A stretch of 64,000 bases of DNA from Asterias amurensis (GCF_032118995.1 NC_092669.1:3471501-3535500), one strand, 5' to 3'. Shown: positions 22,701-33,185, numbered from the stretch's first letter. A program made the numbers and translations. The notes: a model not told the origin generated them from the letters alone.

Positions 22701-25700
22701 AATGAGAAACATCACTTACCAATACAGTTGTCTACCCATGGACAATGGTGGTCAAAGCGCGCGATACACTTGTCACATGATGAGCAATGCTTAGACCTGA
22801 TTGGTCGCTTAATCAGGCAGGTCGTGCAGAACTGGCTGATGTTGAGTCCGGTAGTCTCTGCCAACTCGATTATTGTCTGCAAAGAGTTTCCAAGACTCAA
22901 TAAAAACTATGAATGCACTTTTAATCAGCTACATGTACCTGTTAATATCTGGTGTCCCCCTCCCCCCAATTACAGGACAGCTAGCTTCACTGATGAAATT
23001 CTGAGTGTGGTCACCATTACTCTGAAAGAATACTTCCTTTTCACTTACTAGGTGTGTAAAAATTGGGTGCGTTCGACTAGCTTCCCTGTGTCGACCCTGA
23101 AGTGCTCATTCGTCGGGTGAGCCCATGACAAGAGCTAATCACAATATTCTCTCGCAAATTCGTCGACCAATTGAGCTCAAACTTACAGAGGTTTGTTATT
23201 TTATACATTTTTTTAATACACCAAGTGAGAATACTGGTCTTTGACAGTTTCCAAACGTGTCCAGTGCTTTTAAGTACATCAACAAATTATGTCCATTTCA
23301 GGGAGTAAATACGAAATCACAAAAAGAAAATTGGCGCCAGAGAATTTTTTATTCCACCCTGTCCTGGATTACTTTTGACAAGACCCCCAACAAATATAAT
23401 CTTGCATAACTGAAAAATAAAAATATCCGCCTGAAAAATCAGTAGCTGAAAAAATATATTATAAACAAATAAAAACATTCAAATGTAAATTTAATTCTTA
23501 CCCTCTTCTGGTCTTCCTGCGAGTTCTTGACCACTCCTGGGTTGAACCGCCAACATTTCCAGAAGGACCAACACATGGAAAACGAACTTAGTACAAACCC
23601 GATCTTTAACCATAAATCACTGAGATGTGAGAAAAGTCAAGGAAGCTTCAAGCAAGAATGATTTTTTAATAATAATAACCGGGCGGCAAGTAATTTGTTT
23701 GCACACAAACACAAAACCGCCGGACTTGTCCAGTCATGAGTTTACTATTTATTACTATTAATATTATTTTTGTTTATTTACCCATACACCGATGTCGGCT
23801 AGCACTGTATACTCAGCACTTTCCCCCAGAGTCCTGTGAACAAATATCACAGGCAAGTTACTCAGGTGGGATTCGAACCCACGACCTTTGCAATTCTAGA
23901 GCAGTGTCTTACCAACTAGGATACCGAGATAGCCCGGCAGCTAGAGGCAGTTCGAATGTTTTGGCAGCGGGTACCGCAACAACATAAGAGATGTTAAATT
24001 TTCATCAGGAAAAAAAGAGTATTAATTTTGGGGAAAAAAAAAGAATATTAATTTTGGTTTTAACCAATAAACCGATGTGTGTTAGCAAGAATGATTTAGT
24101 CATTGGAAAAAAAAAATATGAACAATTTTATCAAGTGTAGGGGCTAGCCTACATAGACCTTAGCGCAAATACTCAGTACCCCCTCCTTAGGCTTGAGTGT
24201 CATGGCCGAGTGGTTAAGAGCAGCGAATTCAAGTTCTGGTGCTAATTCACCCGAGTGTGGGTTCGAATCCCGGTCGTGACACTTGTGTCCTTGAGCAAGA
24301 TACTTTACTATAATTGCTTCTCTTCACCCAGGGGTATAAATGGGTACCTGCGAGGGTAGAGGTTGATATTGTGAATGAAAAGCTTTCGGAGCGCCACGGT
24401 AGCTCGGGGCTGTATACTCCCTAATGGGAGCTGAGAAAGATTAAAGGGATGTTTATTGGCCCAATGACCAGGAGACTAATGTAAAGCGCATTGATACAGT
24501 TTATTGTGAAATGCGCTATATAAGAACTTGTTATTATTATTATTATTAGGCTTGAATTGAGGCGCATTGTGGTCTAGCTGAATTGATTAAAGGGAAGGTA
24601 CACGTTTGGTAATTACTCAAAACAAATATTAACTTAAAAACTGACTTGGTTAACGAGCATTGGAGAGCTGTTGATAGTATCAAAAATTGTGGGAAATGAC
24701 TCCCTCTGAAGTAACATAATTTTTGAAAAAGAGGTAATTTATCACTAAAATAATAAAAGACTTCTAGCTAGAAGTCTTTTATTCCTATCTGAAAGTGCAC
24801 AAATTCGTCCAACCAAGGGTGTTTTTTCTTTCATAATTTTCTCGCAACTTCGACAACCGATTGAGCTCAGATTTTCACAGATTTGTTATTTTATGCATAT
24901 GTTGAGATACACTGAAGTGAGAAGACTGATCTTTGACAATTACCAATAGTGTCCAATGCCTTTAAAGAAATGAACCATATTAACAATGTCTCTGCGTTTT
25001 TACACGGATATTTACACATAAATAAATGGTCTCAAACGGGTTAAAAGTATTCCTTTTTGCCAGAAAAAAGAAGATTTTTCAGACAAAATCGGAGAATCTA
25101 ATAACATAAAAAATAAGCTATTCTTATACATTATAAACTATTTTAAACAAAAATTTTCAAAGGATATAAGGCCAGAAATAGGCGAAGAAAGTAAAGTTAA
25201 GGATGACTTTAGTAGATACAGCAGTGGCTATGGGAAAAACTTTAGTTGCACGATTATCAACAAAAAACCTGCAGACAGGGAAAAAAAATTTCATTAATAT
25301 TAATAATAATATCAAAGTCTTATAGACGATGTGACCTCTGACGTCACACGAAAACCATAACATGATTCGCGCGCATACCGCCAGGCAAAACCTTTGTGTT
25401 TTGGCAGCCAGCTAGAAAGTGTATGCAATCTTACCATGACTACGGGTGTTTTTGCCCGGCGAAACATGACGTATACAGTGTTTTTTCAACAGAGGGCGGT
25501 TTAAATGTAAACATAGGTCACATCAACTATAGCGCACGCGACTACATGTACCATACAAGGTACTCAAGGCGCTGGGTTCATACAAACTTCCAGAAAGATA
25601 GGTTTTTTACAGTGATGAATTCTAAGACCCAATTATTTAGCACCTTATAAGGGTTTACAAGGTGCTATGGCGCATACAGCAGCAACAGCCAGGAACACCG

Positions 25701-28700
25701 GGGCGAACCCCTTCTCTTTTCGATAAGTGTACTGGGTTCTTTTACATGCGTTACACAACACATGGGACCAACAGCTTTACGTCCCAACCGAAGGACGAAG
25801 CAATGGTTAACATGAGAAATGACTTTCAATGACGTAAAATCACTGACCTCGGACGTGCGATCCAGCGAAAAATTTAGAGTTCTTAGTTCAAACACAGCCT
25901 TAATTTGTGGTACCCAATGCTGAGTAAGCCTTCTACCAACTCATAAATTTCTAGTGAAAATTTGTTTTGATTTGGGGTTGGAAAAAGAAACATTGACTAC
26001 AGCAGGATTTGCACCAACAACCACCATATTAAAATGTAGGGACTCTAGTAACTGAACTATCTAATGAACACGTATAGGATGCTCCCTGACAGTCATCTGA
26101 AAGCACACAAAGCACCGGGGGAAGATTGGGGGTCAACCAAGGGAAGCTAAGCGAACGTACCCGGTATAACACATTGTGAGAAACGGCTCCCTCTGAAGTA
26201 ACATAGTTTTTTGAGAAAGAAGTGATTTTCCAGGAATTTGATTACAAAAATTAGATTTTGAGGTCTCAAAATCAAGCATCTGAAAGCACGCAACTCTGTG
26301 TGACAGGTGTGTTTTTTCTTCCATTATTATCTCGCAACTTCAAATTTTCACAGATTTGTTATTTTGTGCATATGTTGAGATACATTTGTACACCAAGTGA
26401 GACGACTGGTCTTTGACAATTACCAATCAGTCCACTGTCTTTAAGATAAACTTATAACACCTAAAATTGTACCTACGGCAAATGCTCCAGTCCGGCCACC
26501 AGCAAAAAATGTTGTGATCTTGACCAATTGAGCTTAGATTTTCACATGTCAGGTCTGTTATTTTGTGCATATGTTGAGATACACCAAGTGAGAAGACTGG
26601 TCTTTGACAAGTACCAGTAGTGTCCAGTGTCTTTAAGGACACAAGAGTCACTACTGGGATTCAAACCCACAGTCTGCTGATCAGAAACGCCAGAGTTTGA
26701 ATATGCCACTCTTAAACGCTCAGCCATGGCACTTCAAACAGTTGGTTACCAGACGAGTTCTTACCTTAGTAAAACATAAACCAATCCCATGGCCACGAGA
26801 GCCAGACCAAACTTGTAAGAGTAAGGGATGCTGAGGTCTGGAATCAGACCAGCTAAGATCATCAGGGTCCCTGGGAAACACCACATCACATACTGACGGA
26901 AAACCTGCGGGTCAAGACAAAGTACATGATTAGAAAATATAAACGTCAATTTCAGGGTGCGTTCGATTAGCTTCCCTGTGTCTAGCCTTGACTCAAGGCT
27001 GTTGGCGTAGTGTGCCCCGGCTCGGTGCGCGGCACGATTCAGCATCAAAAACTGCACGCAGTGTGTATGTTATGTATGGGGTGCACTGGCCGAATTCAGT
27101 GATGGGGACCTGGGATTTTGCAGGTCGCGACTGGCTGTAGCGCCTTGATCAAGGCTACCCTGTGTCGACCCTCCGGTGTTCAATTGGGTGAAAGAGCTAA
27201 TTGAACGATCACTCATCCTGTCGTGATGACGTCATGCACCTCGGGCCAGCCTCAAGTGACCCACTCCACAAGCAGGGCATTGGGGGCTGACCCAGGTGAG
27301 CCCCTGGATTGACGTCAAAGCTATTTGAATGTACCAGGGGCAGGTCGGGGTCGACTCGGGAAGCTAATCGCTCGCACGTTCAGTTGTAGTTTAAAGGCCA
27401 TGACACTAATACTTACTCACTGTGAATGAATCTGTATGTAATATCATAATTAACCAGTGGAAGTTTCAGCTTCATTAGTTGTCAAGTTTTTGAAAAAAAG
27501 GTGAACATCGCAGAGTAATGTTTTCAGGAAAATTGCTTAAATAAGTCGTACATGTTAAAACAAATATTGGTGACATTGTTTAACTAATTTCTCAAAAACT
27601 ACAGAAACATTTTGGTCGTTAAAGTTTTGAAGTTGCGAGATAATAATGGAGGAAAAAACAACCTTGTCACACAAAGTTGTCTGCTTTCAGATGCTTGATT
27701 TTGAGACCTAAAAATCTAATTTTTGAAATCAAATTCGTGGAAAATCACTTCTTCCTCACCGTTTCTCACAATGTGTTATACCATCAACAGCTCCCCATTA
27801 CTCATTACCAAGTGAGGTTTTATGCTAATAATTATTTTGAGTAACTACCAATAGTGTACACTGCCTTTAAAATGACTGCACTTGTTTACCTTGCTGCCTT
27901 TCTTGTTGCCGGTTGACGCTTCACCTCTGTTCTCTTTGATGCGTATTGCTATGTAGCCATTACGTCGTGACATGGCAACATCCAATGGGGTCTCATGCTG
28001 GGAGATAACAATAATAAAAACAACTAGAAATTGAGAGTTTGTGTACAAACTCAGGGTGTTCGGGTGAATGGTCAAATGAGGTCACGTTGTGTACAACATT
28101 TGTAGAACATTACAAGAGGTTTCATGTAGTGAAAGAATCTTGTACGTAGCGTTTGTGGTTCTCAAGATATGAATTTTTCAATTATTTACCGTTTATTTAA
28201 CGTAATGACGTCATCAATGACGTCATCATTCCAAAAAAGTTGCGGGTTCATCTACTCATGAAGGTTCATGTTTATGATAAGTTTCAAGTTCATAGTAGTT
28301 TAACATTTTGTTCAAAATCGCACGAAGAAAGATGAGGCGAATCCCAGCGTAGTGGAATTTGAATTACGCGCGCCTTCAACGGAGTCTGCATGTGTATACA
28401 CAACCCGTAATGCCCACAGCCACGCAGTGCTGTTTTGTCGTAGAGCATGGATACAATGTAGGCCTACATGAACTACACGCACACACACCCACACACCCAC
28501 AATACAATAGTAGCATTCACATACATAAATGGCCATACTAGCTATTTTCTACGCGTAATGAATGGAGGTCAACACAAACGCGCGCTTTTACGACCAGAAG
28601 GCAAAATTCAACTGGCATTATGTTTGTGCAAAAGTTTGAGCAGGATAACTGATCTTCAAACTGATATTCAAATTTTGCAAATATGATATATAGTTCTTGA

Positions 28701-29029
28701 GATATGAACTTTTGAAATTTTGAACTTCCGGTTTCAACCGGAAGTAAAAGTCACATGAGGTCACTATGTGCACGACTTTTGTAGCTAATTACAAGACCTT
28801 TTATATGCACCAAATATCTTGTGTGTGGCATTTGTAGTTCTCAAGATATGAACTCTCCAATTTTTAGCGTTTTTTTGAACGTAATGACGTCATCAATGAC
28901 GTCATCATTCCAAAAATGTTGCTGTTTCGTCTACTCATTAAGATCAATATATATGGCAAGTTTCAGGTTCATACAAGCTTTAGTTTTTGCGAAAATCGCG
29001 CGAGAACGTTCGAGGAGAAGAACACGCAG

Positions 29030-29060
<31 letters not shown>

Positions 29061-32000
29061 AGAACAATAACAATAGTTGTTCGGCTGGTGGCCGAACACC
29101 TAATGATGTACATAGAACATTTATTTATTTTTTTTTTAATGCAAGTCGCCTGACACACAAGGCCTGAAGGCCACGTCAAGGTGTGGGCTACAATTATTTT
29201 TTCCAGAAGCCATTGCCACCTACTCCTAGGGCTGAAACAGGGTTACCCCTTTCACAGTCCATACGAATGTAGGCTTGGGTATCATCAATTCGAAGCCTAG
29301 CCGGTAGAGCTTTTTGCACTACCTCCCCAATTTTATGAAGCAAGTGTCACGACCGGGATCCGAACCCACACCCTGCTGAGCAAACACCAGTGCTTGAATC
29401 CGGTGCTCTTAACCGCTCGGCCATGACACTGCCACAAATGTGAACTTTGTTTACAATAAGTGTGACCTGGTACATGTACATTCCTTGTGTTTTCTGGCAG
29501 GCAAGATACTGCACTGGTCATACATGTCATATGGGAAAGTCAAAATTTTAACTCCATAAAATGGCCGACTGTGTAGAACCCACAGAATAAGAGTTTGAAT
29601 ACGGAGCTCTTTACCGTTCGGCAACGACACTTCCAACGTTGGGTTATCAACTCACTTACCTTCGCTGGTACCCAGCGCCTTGCTTTAACCAAAGGCGCTG
29701 GGATGGGCAAACGCATCATGCACGCTCATCGTTTTAATAATGCACAGTCCCATCATGCATAACACTCACACCGTACCATTATTTCTATGCACTGTACGCA
29801 TGACGTACTTCCTGAACAAGAATCTATTCAAGCGATTAGCCCATCCCAGCGGTCCTGGATAGACTGGCCGCTGGGGCCGAGCGAACTCACTTACCCGGCT
29901 ATTCTCAATGAAGCTATCTGCGCCTTGCTGGAGTAGCGTAGTGACTGCTGCGGTATTACCCACAGCTGTTGCCCAGTGGAGGGCAGTATTCTGGTAGTGT
30001 TTGTCCTGTAGGTTGGGACTGGCACCCAGGGTCAGCAGTAGACGGGTTGGATCCACACTGAAATTATACCATTAAATAAAATCTTAAAACTACATGCAAC
30101 AGGGTATGTACAACGTTAGGTGTTTCTGATCAGCAGAGTGTGGGTTCGAATCCCCAGCCTTGACACTAGTGTCCTTAAGCAAGACACTTAACCATTGCTT
30201 CGTCCTTTGGATGGAACGTTAAGCCATTGGTCCCATGTGTTAAGTAACGCATGTAAAAGAACCAAGTGCACTTATCGAAAAGAGAAGGGGTTCGCCCCGG
30301 TATTCCTGCTCGGATCGGCAGCAAATTGCGCCACAGCATCTTGTAAAGCATTACATGGTGCTATCAGAACTAGGTCTCATAATTCAAACATAGTCCAACA
30401 TCTTGCAGGAAATATTGTATGTTACAGAGCCAGGAGCGTCACTGTGTGACAAACATACATTGTGTGCTTTTAATTATAAGAAGCCACAATTATTATTATT
30501 ACTATTATGATTAACAAACCTCAGGGGGCCACACTCATAAATTTGTTTTGTTCAATTAAGTGTAGCCCTCAACTTGAAGTGGCCATCAGGCCTTGTTAGG
30601 CTATTTCTCATAATTTTTACATGTGTCTCGTTGTGGTACCATCTGCTAAAACATAGGATTCGAACTGCCTCTAGCTACCAGGCAATCTCCGTGACCTAGC
30701 TGGTACGACAGTGCTCTGGAATAGACCCTTCCTATGAAATATGTAAATTGCACGTAGCGCGTGCGCACTAACGTTTTGGTTGGCAAAATGAGAGAACATC
30801 GCGCTGTTTTGTACACAGCTAATGGGTGCGTGACGCAGACGCGACTGCGCGTCTGCTTAGTGCTCAACTCTCAGACTCTATGGCGTTTGCCAACCAACAG
30901 GGTCTGTGCGCATGCGTGAATGTAGTTAGCATGTTTCATATGAAGGGTCCATTGCGAAGGTCGTGGGTTCGACTCTGATTTATGATTTTGTTTTTACAAA
31001 GCCCAGGAAGTACAGAGTATCGGTATACAGTTATTGGTGTAATACATGTAGGGGTAAAACCAAAATTAACAACCTTTATCTTCGATGCAAATTTCCATCT
31101 ATCTCCGACGCAAATTTCCATCTATCTTCTCATAATTTGTTTTTGTTTTTTATACAAATAAAAAAAAACCTTGGATCTACTTACGAAAAGGTCCTGTAGC
31201 ATGCCCACATGAGGGGAGACATCCCGTTGCCGTCCAGCATGTTTGGATCTTGTCCCTTAGCGATGAGGTACGCAACGATGGCCGTGTGTCCATACTGGCA
31301 CGCCAGGTGAATGGCGCTGACCCCCTCACCGTCCCGTAGCGATGGGTCAGCCCCGTATTGCATCAACAGGACCACCATGGGTAGGTGGCCTTGCCGTGCC
31401 CCCCAGTGAAGGGGCGTCGAGTTGAGGTCACCCCCGAGTTGGTCGATTATTGCACCTTGATTTATCAGATACCTGCACAGACAAAAGGGCAAGGGGATGA
31501 TTAATAATAATAATAATGTACTTATATAGCGCATTTTCCATGTTCAAATGCACTTGACAGAGATACGTTTAAGCCATTATATACTTTCAGTAAACAGTAT
31601 TGTCCAAGTCCCACACTTCGTGTATCACAACTGATATAACAAATAACAAACCTGTGAAAATTTAGGCTCAATCGGCCACTGGAGTCAGGAGAAAATAACA
31701 GGAAAACCCACTCTTGTTTCCGCACGTTTCGCCGTGTCATGTCGCAGACATGTGTTTAAAATAAATCCGTAATTCTCGCTATCGAGAATTGATATTGTTT
31801 TAACGTTTGGTCAAAAAGTAAAGCATTTCATGGAATAATATTTCAAGAGAAGTCTTTCACCATTACCTTCCGTAAACCCTGTAAATTATTTGTAAATCTG
31901 TGAACTTTTTTTTTTTTCTGTACCGAAAGTGTCCAATGGCTTTAACAGAACAGGTGAGTTTTGAGCAGTGTTTTCAACATATTGACAGATTGTTGATTAG

Positions 32001-32679
32001 GAAGAGATATTGGGATTGTGCTCGGATTGAATATTTTGGCTAAAAAAAGTTAGCGGCCTACTGGCCTTTACACTTCTTTTTAACAGGGCAAGGAAACCAA
32101 GGTTAAGGGAACCCTATGGAAAATTGTAAAAGTTTCTACTGGGGCATTTCAAAGGCACCAAGGCAAATGACCAGGGTGTATGGAGACAATCGCCTTAGTT
32201 GCCTCTGTGAAGTGTTACATGTAGGCCTGGTTGGTTTTTGGAAAAATAGTTAGCGACCTGACGTTTCAAAACTACCAGAGTCTTTCTCTAAGGCTAAATG
32301 GATGACTACACAAAGGTTGGAACGTCAGGCCATTAACTATTATTAGGAAATGATTACATCACAAAAAATTAATTTGACATTTTTCTTTTGATCTTTCTCA
32401 CTTTGCAATATCCAATCTGTTGTTGATAGAAGCCCAGTGGAGTAACGTTACATTCTCCTTGTCTGGTTCCTGTACATCCAACCCGTTTTCCACCAGCTCT
32501 TTGACTCTGTCGAGGGCACCATACTGGACGGCTTTAATGACATCAAACGTTGACTGGTCTGGTTTGGACCTGACTTGCTGCTGTGTAGGGGAGTCCGTTG
32601 AGTGGTCGGACACCATGAGCTGTGCCGGGAGTAAATCGTCAGCCTTAGCCTGGGTAGGGTAGGGTTTGAAGTCTTCCAT
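19737..32679 (-). CDS. ZDHHC17: Palmitoyltransferase ZDHHC17/HIP14-like, 12 coding exons, complete
   Basis: Ankyrin-repeat DHHC protein S-acyltransferase, which transfers palmitate to cysteines of substrate proteins at Golgi and vesicle membranes. Coding exons in order of translation: 32402-32679, 31185-31472, 29895-30057, 27890-27997, 26765-26904, 25168-25268, 23502-23626, 22720-22876, 22134-22217, 21083-21240, 20071-20189, 19737-19902. They total 1887 nt (628 aa plus TGA), phases match at every junction, and the length is close to the vertebrate protein (about 630 aa). Residues ~45-275 are ankyrin repeats (TPLHW, ATPLxxA-type motifs). Hydrophobic segments precede and follow a Cys-rich domain at ~418-453 containing DHHC (D443-C446, C446 catalytic). 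TTNE (541-544) is the TTxE motif. The chain ends in YQFV, like vertebrate HIP14. DHHC rather than DQHC favours ZDHHC17 over ZDHHC13. Asn86 and Trp116 match the residues reported in human DHHC17 (N100, W130) to bind substrate peptides. All introns are GT-AG except the one between exons 6 and 7. The introns are full of SINEs and MITEs. Confidence 0.93.
20229..20500 (-). mobile_element. SINE 3' body
   Basis: On the minus strand it ends in the ATATAAAAAACGG(TTA)n type tail. AAGCGCTATATAAAA-like words match the tail of the intact SINE at 24197-24545. Confidence 0.6.
20788..21049. mobile_element. TTAA MITE, family D
   Basis: TTAA at 20788 and 21046. Ends AGGAACATTACAGAATTGGT and ACCAATTCTGTAACGTTCCT are exact complements apart from one base. 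Lies in intron 10, about 35 bp from exon 10. Confidence 0.88.
21286..21450. repeat. Foldback repeat in intron 9
   Basis: GGCAGGGTCGTTGCCGTG (21341) pairs with CACGGCAACGACCCTGC (21395). The outer GGGAATAAAAGGGTATTGAC pairs with the complement at 21424-21446. Confidence 0.8.
22016..22090 (+). mobile_element. tRNA-like SINE head
   Basis: CCAGTTGGTAGAGCAGTGG (A-box-like) and CCGGTTCAAATCCTG (B-box). The remainder does not close a tRNA acceptor stem, so it is a SINE head and not a tRNA gene. Confidence 0.55.
22330..22598. mobile_element. Family A MITE fragment in intron 8
   Basis: Left end lost. Internal GATTTCGAGATCTCA palindrome and the right end GACAATTACCGATAGTGTCC retained. Confidence 0.75.
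23060..23276. mobile_element. Element H end and family A MITE right end
   Basis: 23065-23140 matches the GTGCGTTCGATTAGCTTCCC element seen at 26955. 23150-23276 is a MITE A right end. Confidence 0.6.
23855..23990 (-). mobile_element. tRNA-derived SINE, family V
   Basis: On the minus strand CTAGTTGGTAAGACACTG (A box) and GGGTTCGAATCCCAC (B box), preceded by GCGGTACCCGCTGCCAAAAC. Related pieces at 30640-30720, 37225-37380 and 45003-45090. Confidence 0.7.
24197..24545 (+). mobile_element. Full-length tRNA-derived SINE with 10-bp target duplication
   Basis: Head TGGCCGAGTGGTTAAGAGCA (Leu/Ser-tRNA-like A box), then GTGGGTTCGAATCCCGG (B box), a body with TTCACCCAGGGGTATAAATG, and a tail ATATAAGAACTTG(TTA)n. 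TTAGGCTTGA flanks it on both sides (24187-24196 and 24546-24555). Lies in the AT-AC intron. Confidence 0.9.
24587..24965. mobile_element. TTAA MITE, mosaic of subfamilies A and B
   Basis: TTAA on both sides (24587, 24962). The left end is type B (GGAAGGTACACGTTTGGTAA), the right end type A (CCAATAGTGTCCAATGCC). The centre has the type B AAGACTTCTAGCTAGAAGTC palindrome. Confidence 0.85.
25321..25531 (-). mobile_element. 210-bp terminal-inverted-repeat element, copy 2
   Basis: Starts TATAGACGATGTGACC and shares the interior TTGGCAGCCAGCTAGAAAGT, inverted relative to copies 1 and 3. Located next to exon 6. Confidence 0.8.
25640..25815 (-). mobile_element. SINE body fragment
   Basis: On the minus strand it matches 30180-30370 (GTCCTTCGGTTGGGACGTAA, AAAAGAACCCAGTACACTTA, GAGAAGGGGTTCGCCCCGG). 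Confidence 0.65.
26160..26447. mobile_element. Family A MITE fragment in intron 5
   Basis: GAGAAACGGCTCCCTCTGAA through GACAATTACCAATCAGTCCA; left terminus missing. A second right-end fragment lies at 26518-26638. Confidence 0.75.
26640..26735 (-). mobile_element. tRNA-like SINE head (diverged)
   Basis: On the minus strand TGGCTGAGCGTTTAAGAGTG and GGGTTTGAATCCCAG stand at the A- and B-box positions of the 24197 SINE. Confidence 0.6.
26955..27382. mobile_element. Element H carrying a nested MULE-like insertion
   Basis: Outer ends GTGCGTTCGATTAGCTTCCC (26958) and GGGAAGCTAATCG (27358) are complementary. Interior contains TTGACGTCAAAGCTATTTGA. A second copy occurs at 40975-41600 in the CSRP gene. 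Confidence 0.7.
26983..27157. mobile_element. MULE-like nonautonomous element with 9-bp target duplication (CCCTGTGTC)
   Basis: Starts TAGCCTTGACTCAAGGC and ends GCCTTGATCAAGGCTA. CCCTGTGTC flanks it at 26974-26982 and 27158-27166. The termini match those of the element at 45833-46559. Confidence 0.75.
27600..27873. mobile_element. Family A MITE fragment in intron 4
   Basis: GAAGTTGCGAGATAATAATG through ACCAATAGTGTACACTGCC, with right TTAA. It ends about 17 bp before the 3' boundary of exon 4. Confidence 0.75.
28070..28340 (+). repeat. Repeat K, copy 1, with paired CRE-like palindromes
   Basis: Shares with 28740-29015 the order ATGAGGTCAC, TTCTCAAGATATGAA, GTAATGACGTCATCAATGAC, GTCATCATTCC, TCTACTCAT and AAAATCGC. 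TGACGTCA occurs twice. Confidence 0.8.
28740..29120 (+). repeat. Repeat K, copy 2, with A-rich tract and TGTTCGGCTGGTGGCCGAAC hairpin
   Basis: As copy 1, then a GAAGAA/A run (29028-29059) and a hairpin with TTCGGC/GCCGAA arms at 29080-29097. Orientation and tail look like the 3' end of a retro-element, but I see no coding part. Confidence 0.7.
29343..29432 (-). mobile_element. tRNA-like SINE head
   Basis: On the minus strand TGGCCGAGCGGTTAAGAGCA (A box) and GTGTGGGTTCGGATCCCGG (B box), as in the 24197 SINE. A more decayed copy lies at 29572-29634. Confidence 0.7.
30113..30510 (+). mobile_element. SINE, 5'-truncated head with long body
   Basis: Begins at the B box (GTGTGGGTTCGAATCCC), continues GTGTCCTTAAGCAAGACACT and CGTCCTTTGGATGGAACGTT, and ends at an (ATT)n tract near 30495. 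Confidence 0.7.
30640..30720 (-). mobile_element. SINE family V fragment
   Basis: AACATAGGATTCGAACTGCC and GCTACCAGGCAATCTC match the 5' part of the family V SINE at 23855-23990. No B box remains. Confidence 0.5.
30721..30952. mobile_element. Element L, uninterrupted copy (empty site)
   Basis: Ends AGACCCTTCCTATGAAATAT and ATATGAAGGGTCC. Interior TTTTGGTTGGCAAAATGAGA and GACGCAGACGCG match 37469-38100, where the same sequence is interrupted. Confidence 0.75.
31569..31945. mobile_element. TTAA MITE, family C
   Basis: TTAA at 31569 and 31942. Left end AAGCCATTATATACTTTCAG pairs with ACCGAAAGTGTCCAATGGCTT. Centre has CTCGCTATCGAG. A decayed relative lies at 42056-42312. Adjacent (31505-31560) is a SINE tail. 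Confidence 0.8.
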
Positions 32680-32942
32680 TCTCTGAAATAAAGTTTGTAA
32701 TTAGATTTTTTTTTAAATCAGGATCAAAAAAAGATCAATGTTGTTTAATAATAATAATAAAAGGAGGCCCAAAATATTACTTCGCTAGAGTGGACCCATA
32801 TTTAAAGTGCAGCAGGTTCACGGTGGGGGAGCCTTAGTTTCTAGTTCTAGGTAGAAGTAGATAGACTGGATAGTGGATTTCAGAGGTGACAGGATGGAGG
32901 AGAGAAAGGGAGAGTCAGGACCAGTGGGAGAAATTGCAATTT

Positions 32943-33080
32943 TCTTTTGGAAAAGTTTCCGTATGGCGCCACCACTTTTTCATTCGAAATAAAATAATTT
33001 AGTATCTAATTTACCTGATTGATATATCCCTTTTTGTAAAAATGAGTGAAAAAGTGGTGGCGCCATACGGAAAGTTATCC
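32943..33080. mobile_element. Palindromic MITE, GTATGGCGCCACC family, copy 1
   Basis: AAGTTTCCGTATGGCGCCAC at the left and GTGGCGCCATACGGAAAGTT at the right are near-perfect complements. Confidence 0.85.
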
Positions 33081-33185
33081 TTTCTTTTTCTTTCAAAATA
33101 TTTCAGTGAGTTTTAGGTTTTAGTTCGGATTTGTTACAAAATATTACTCTTTTTGTTTTACATACAAAAACATGTAGGCCTATTT

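Larger units (their letters stand above)
23627..25167 (-). other. U12-type AT-AC intron (intron 6 of the ZDHHC17-like gene)
   Basis: Read on the minus strand, the intron begins ATATCCTTT (25167 downward), the minor-spliceosome 5' splice site consensus. It ends in AC at 23628-23627. A perfect TTCCTTGAC branch-site match lies at 23644-23636, placing the branch A about 10 nt from the acceptor. Joining 25168 to 23626 restores the frame (phase 1) and gives a hydrophobic segment at the position expected from vertebrate HIP14. No GT donor fits before the in-frame stop just inside the intron. The intron is about 1.5 kb and carries a SINE and a mosaic MITE. Confidence 0.88.

Noticed and set aside
24197..24290. 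Functional tRNA-Leu/Ser gene
   Set aside because: A and B boxes are present, but the acceptor stem does not close and the sequence continues into a SINE body with target duplications.
23627..26764. Loss of a membrane segment in the ZDHHC17-like protein (direct exon 5 to exon 7 join through CTCAG)
   Set aside because: A GT-AG join is in frame but leaves out ~35 conserved residues; the exon at 25168-25268 and the AT-AC intron restore them with correct phases.
28821..29167. 110-codon and 83-codon frames across the A run near 29030
   Set aside because: Lys-rich stretch comes from a poly-A tract in a dispersed repeat; no conserved domain.
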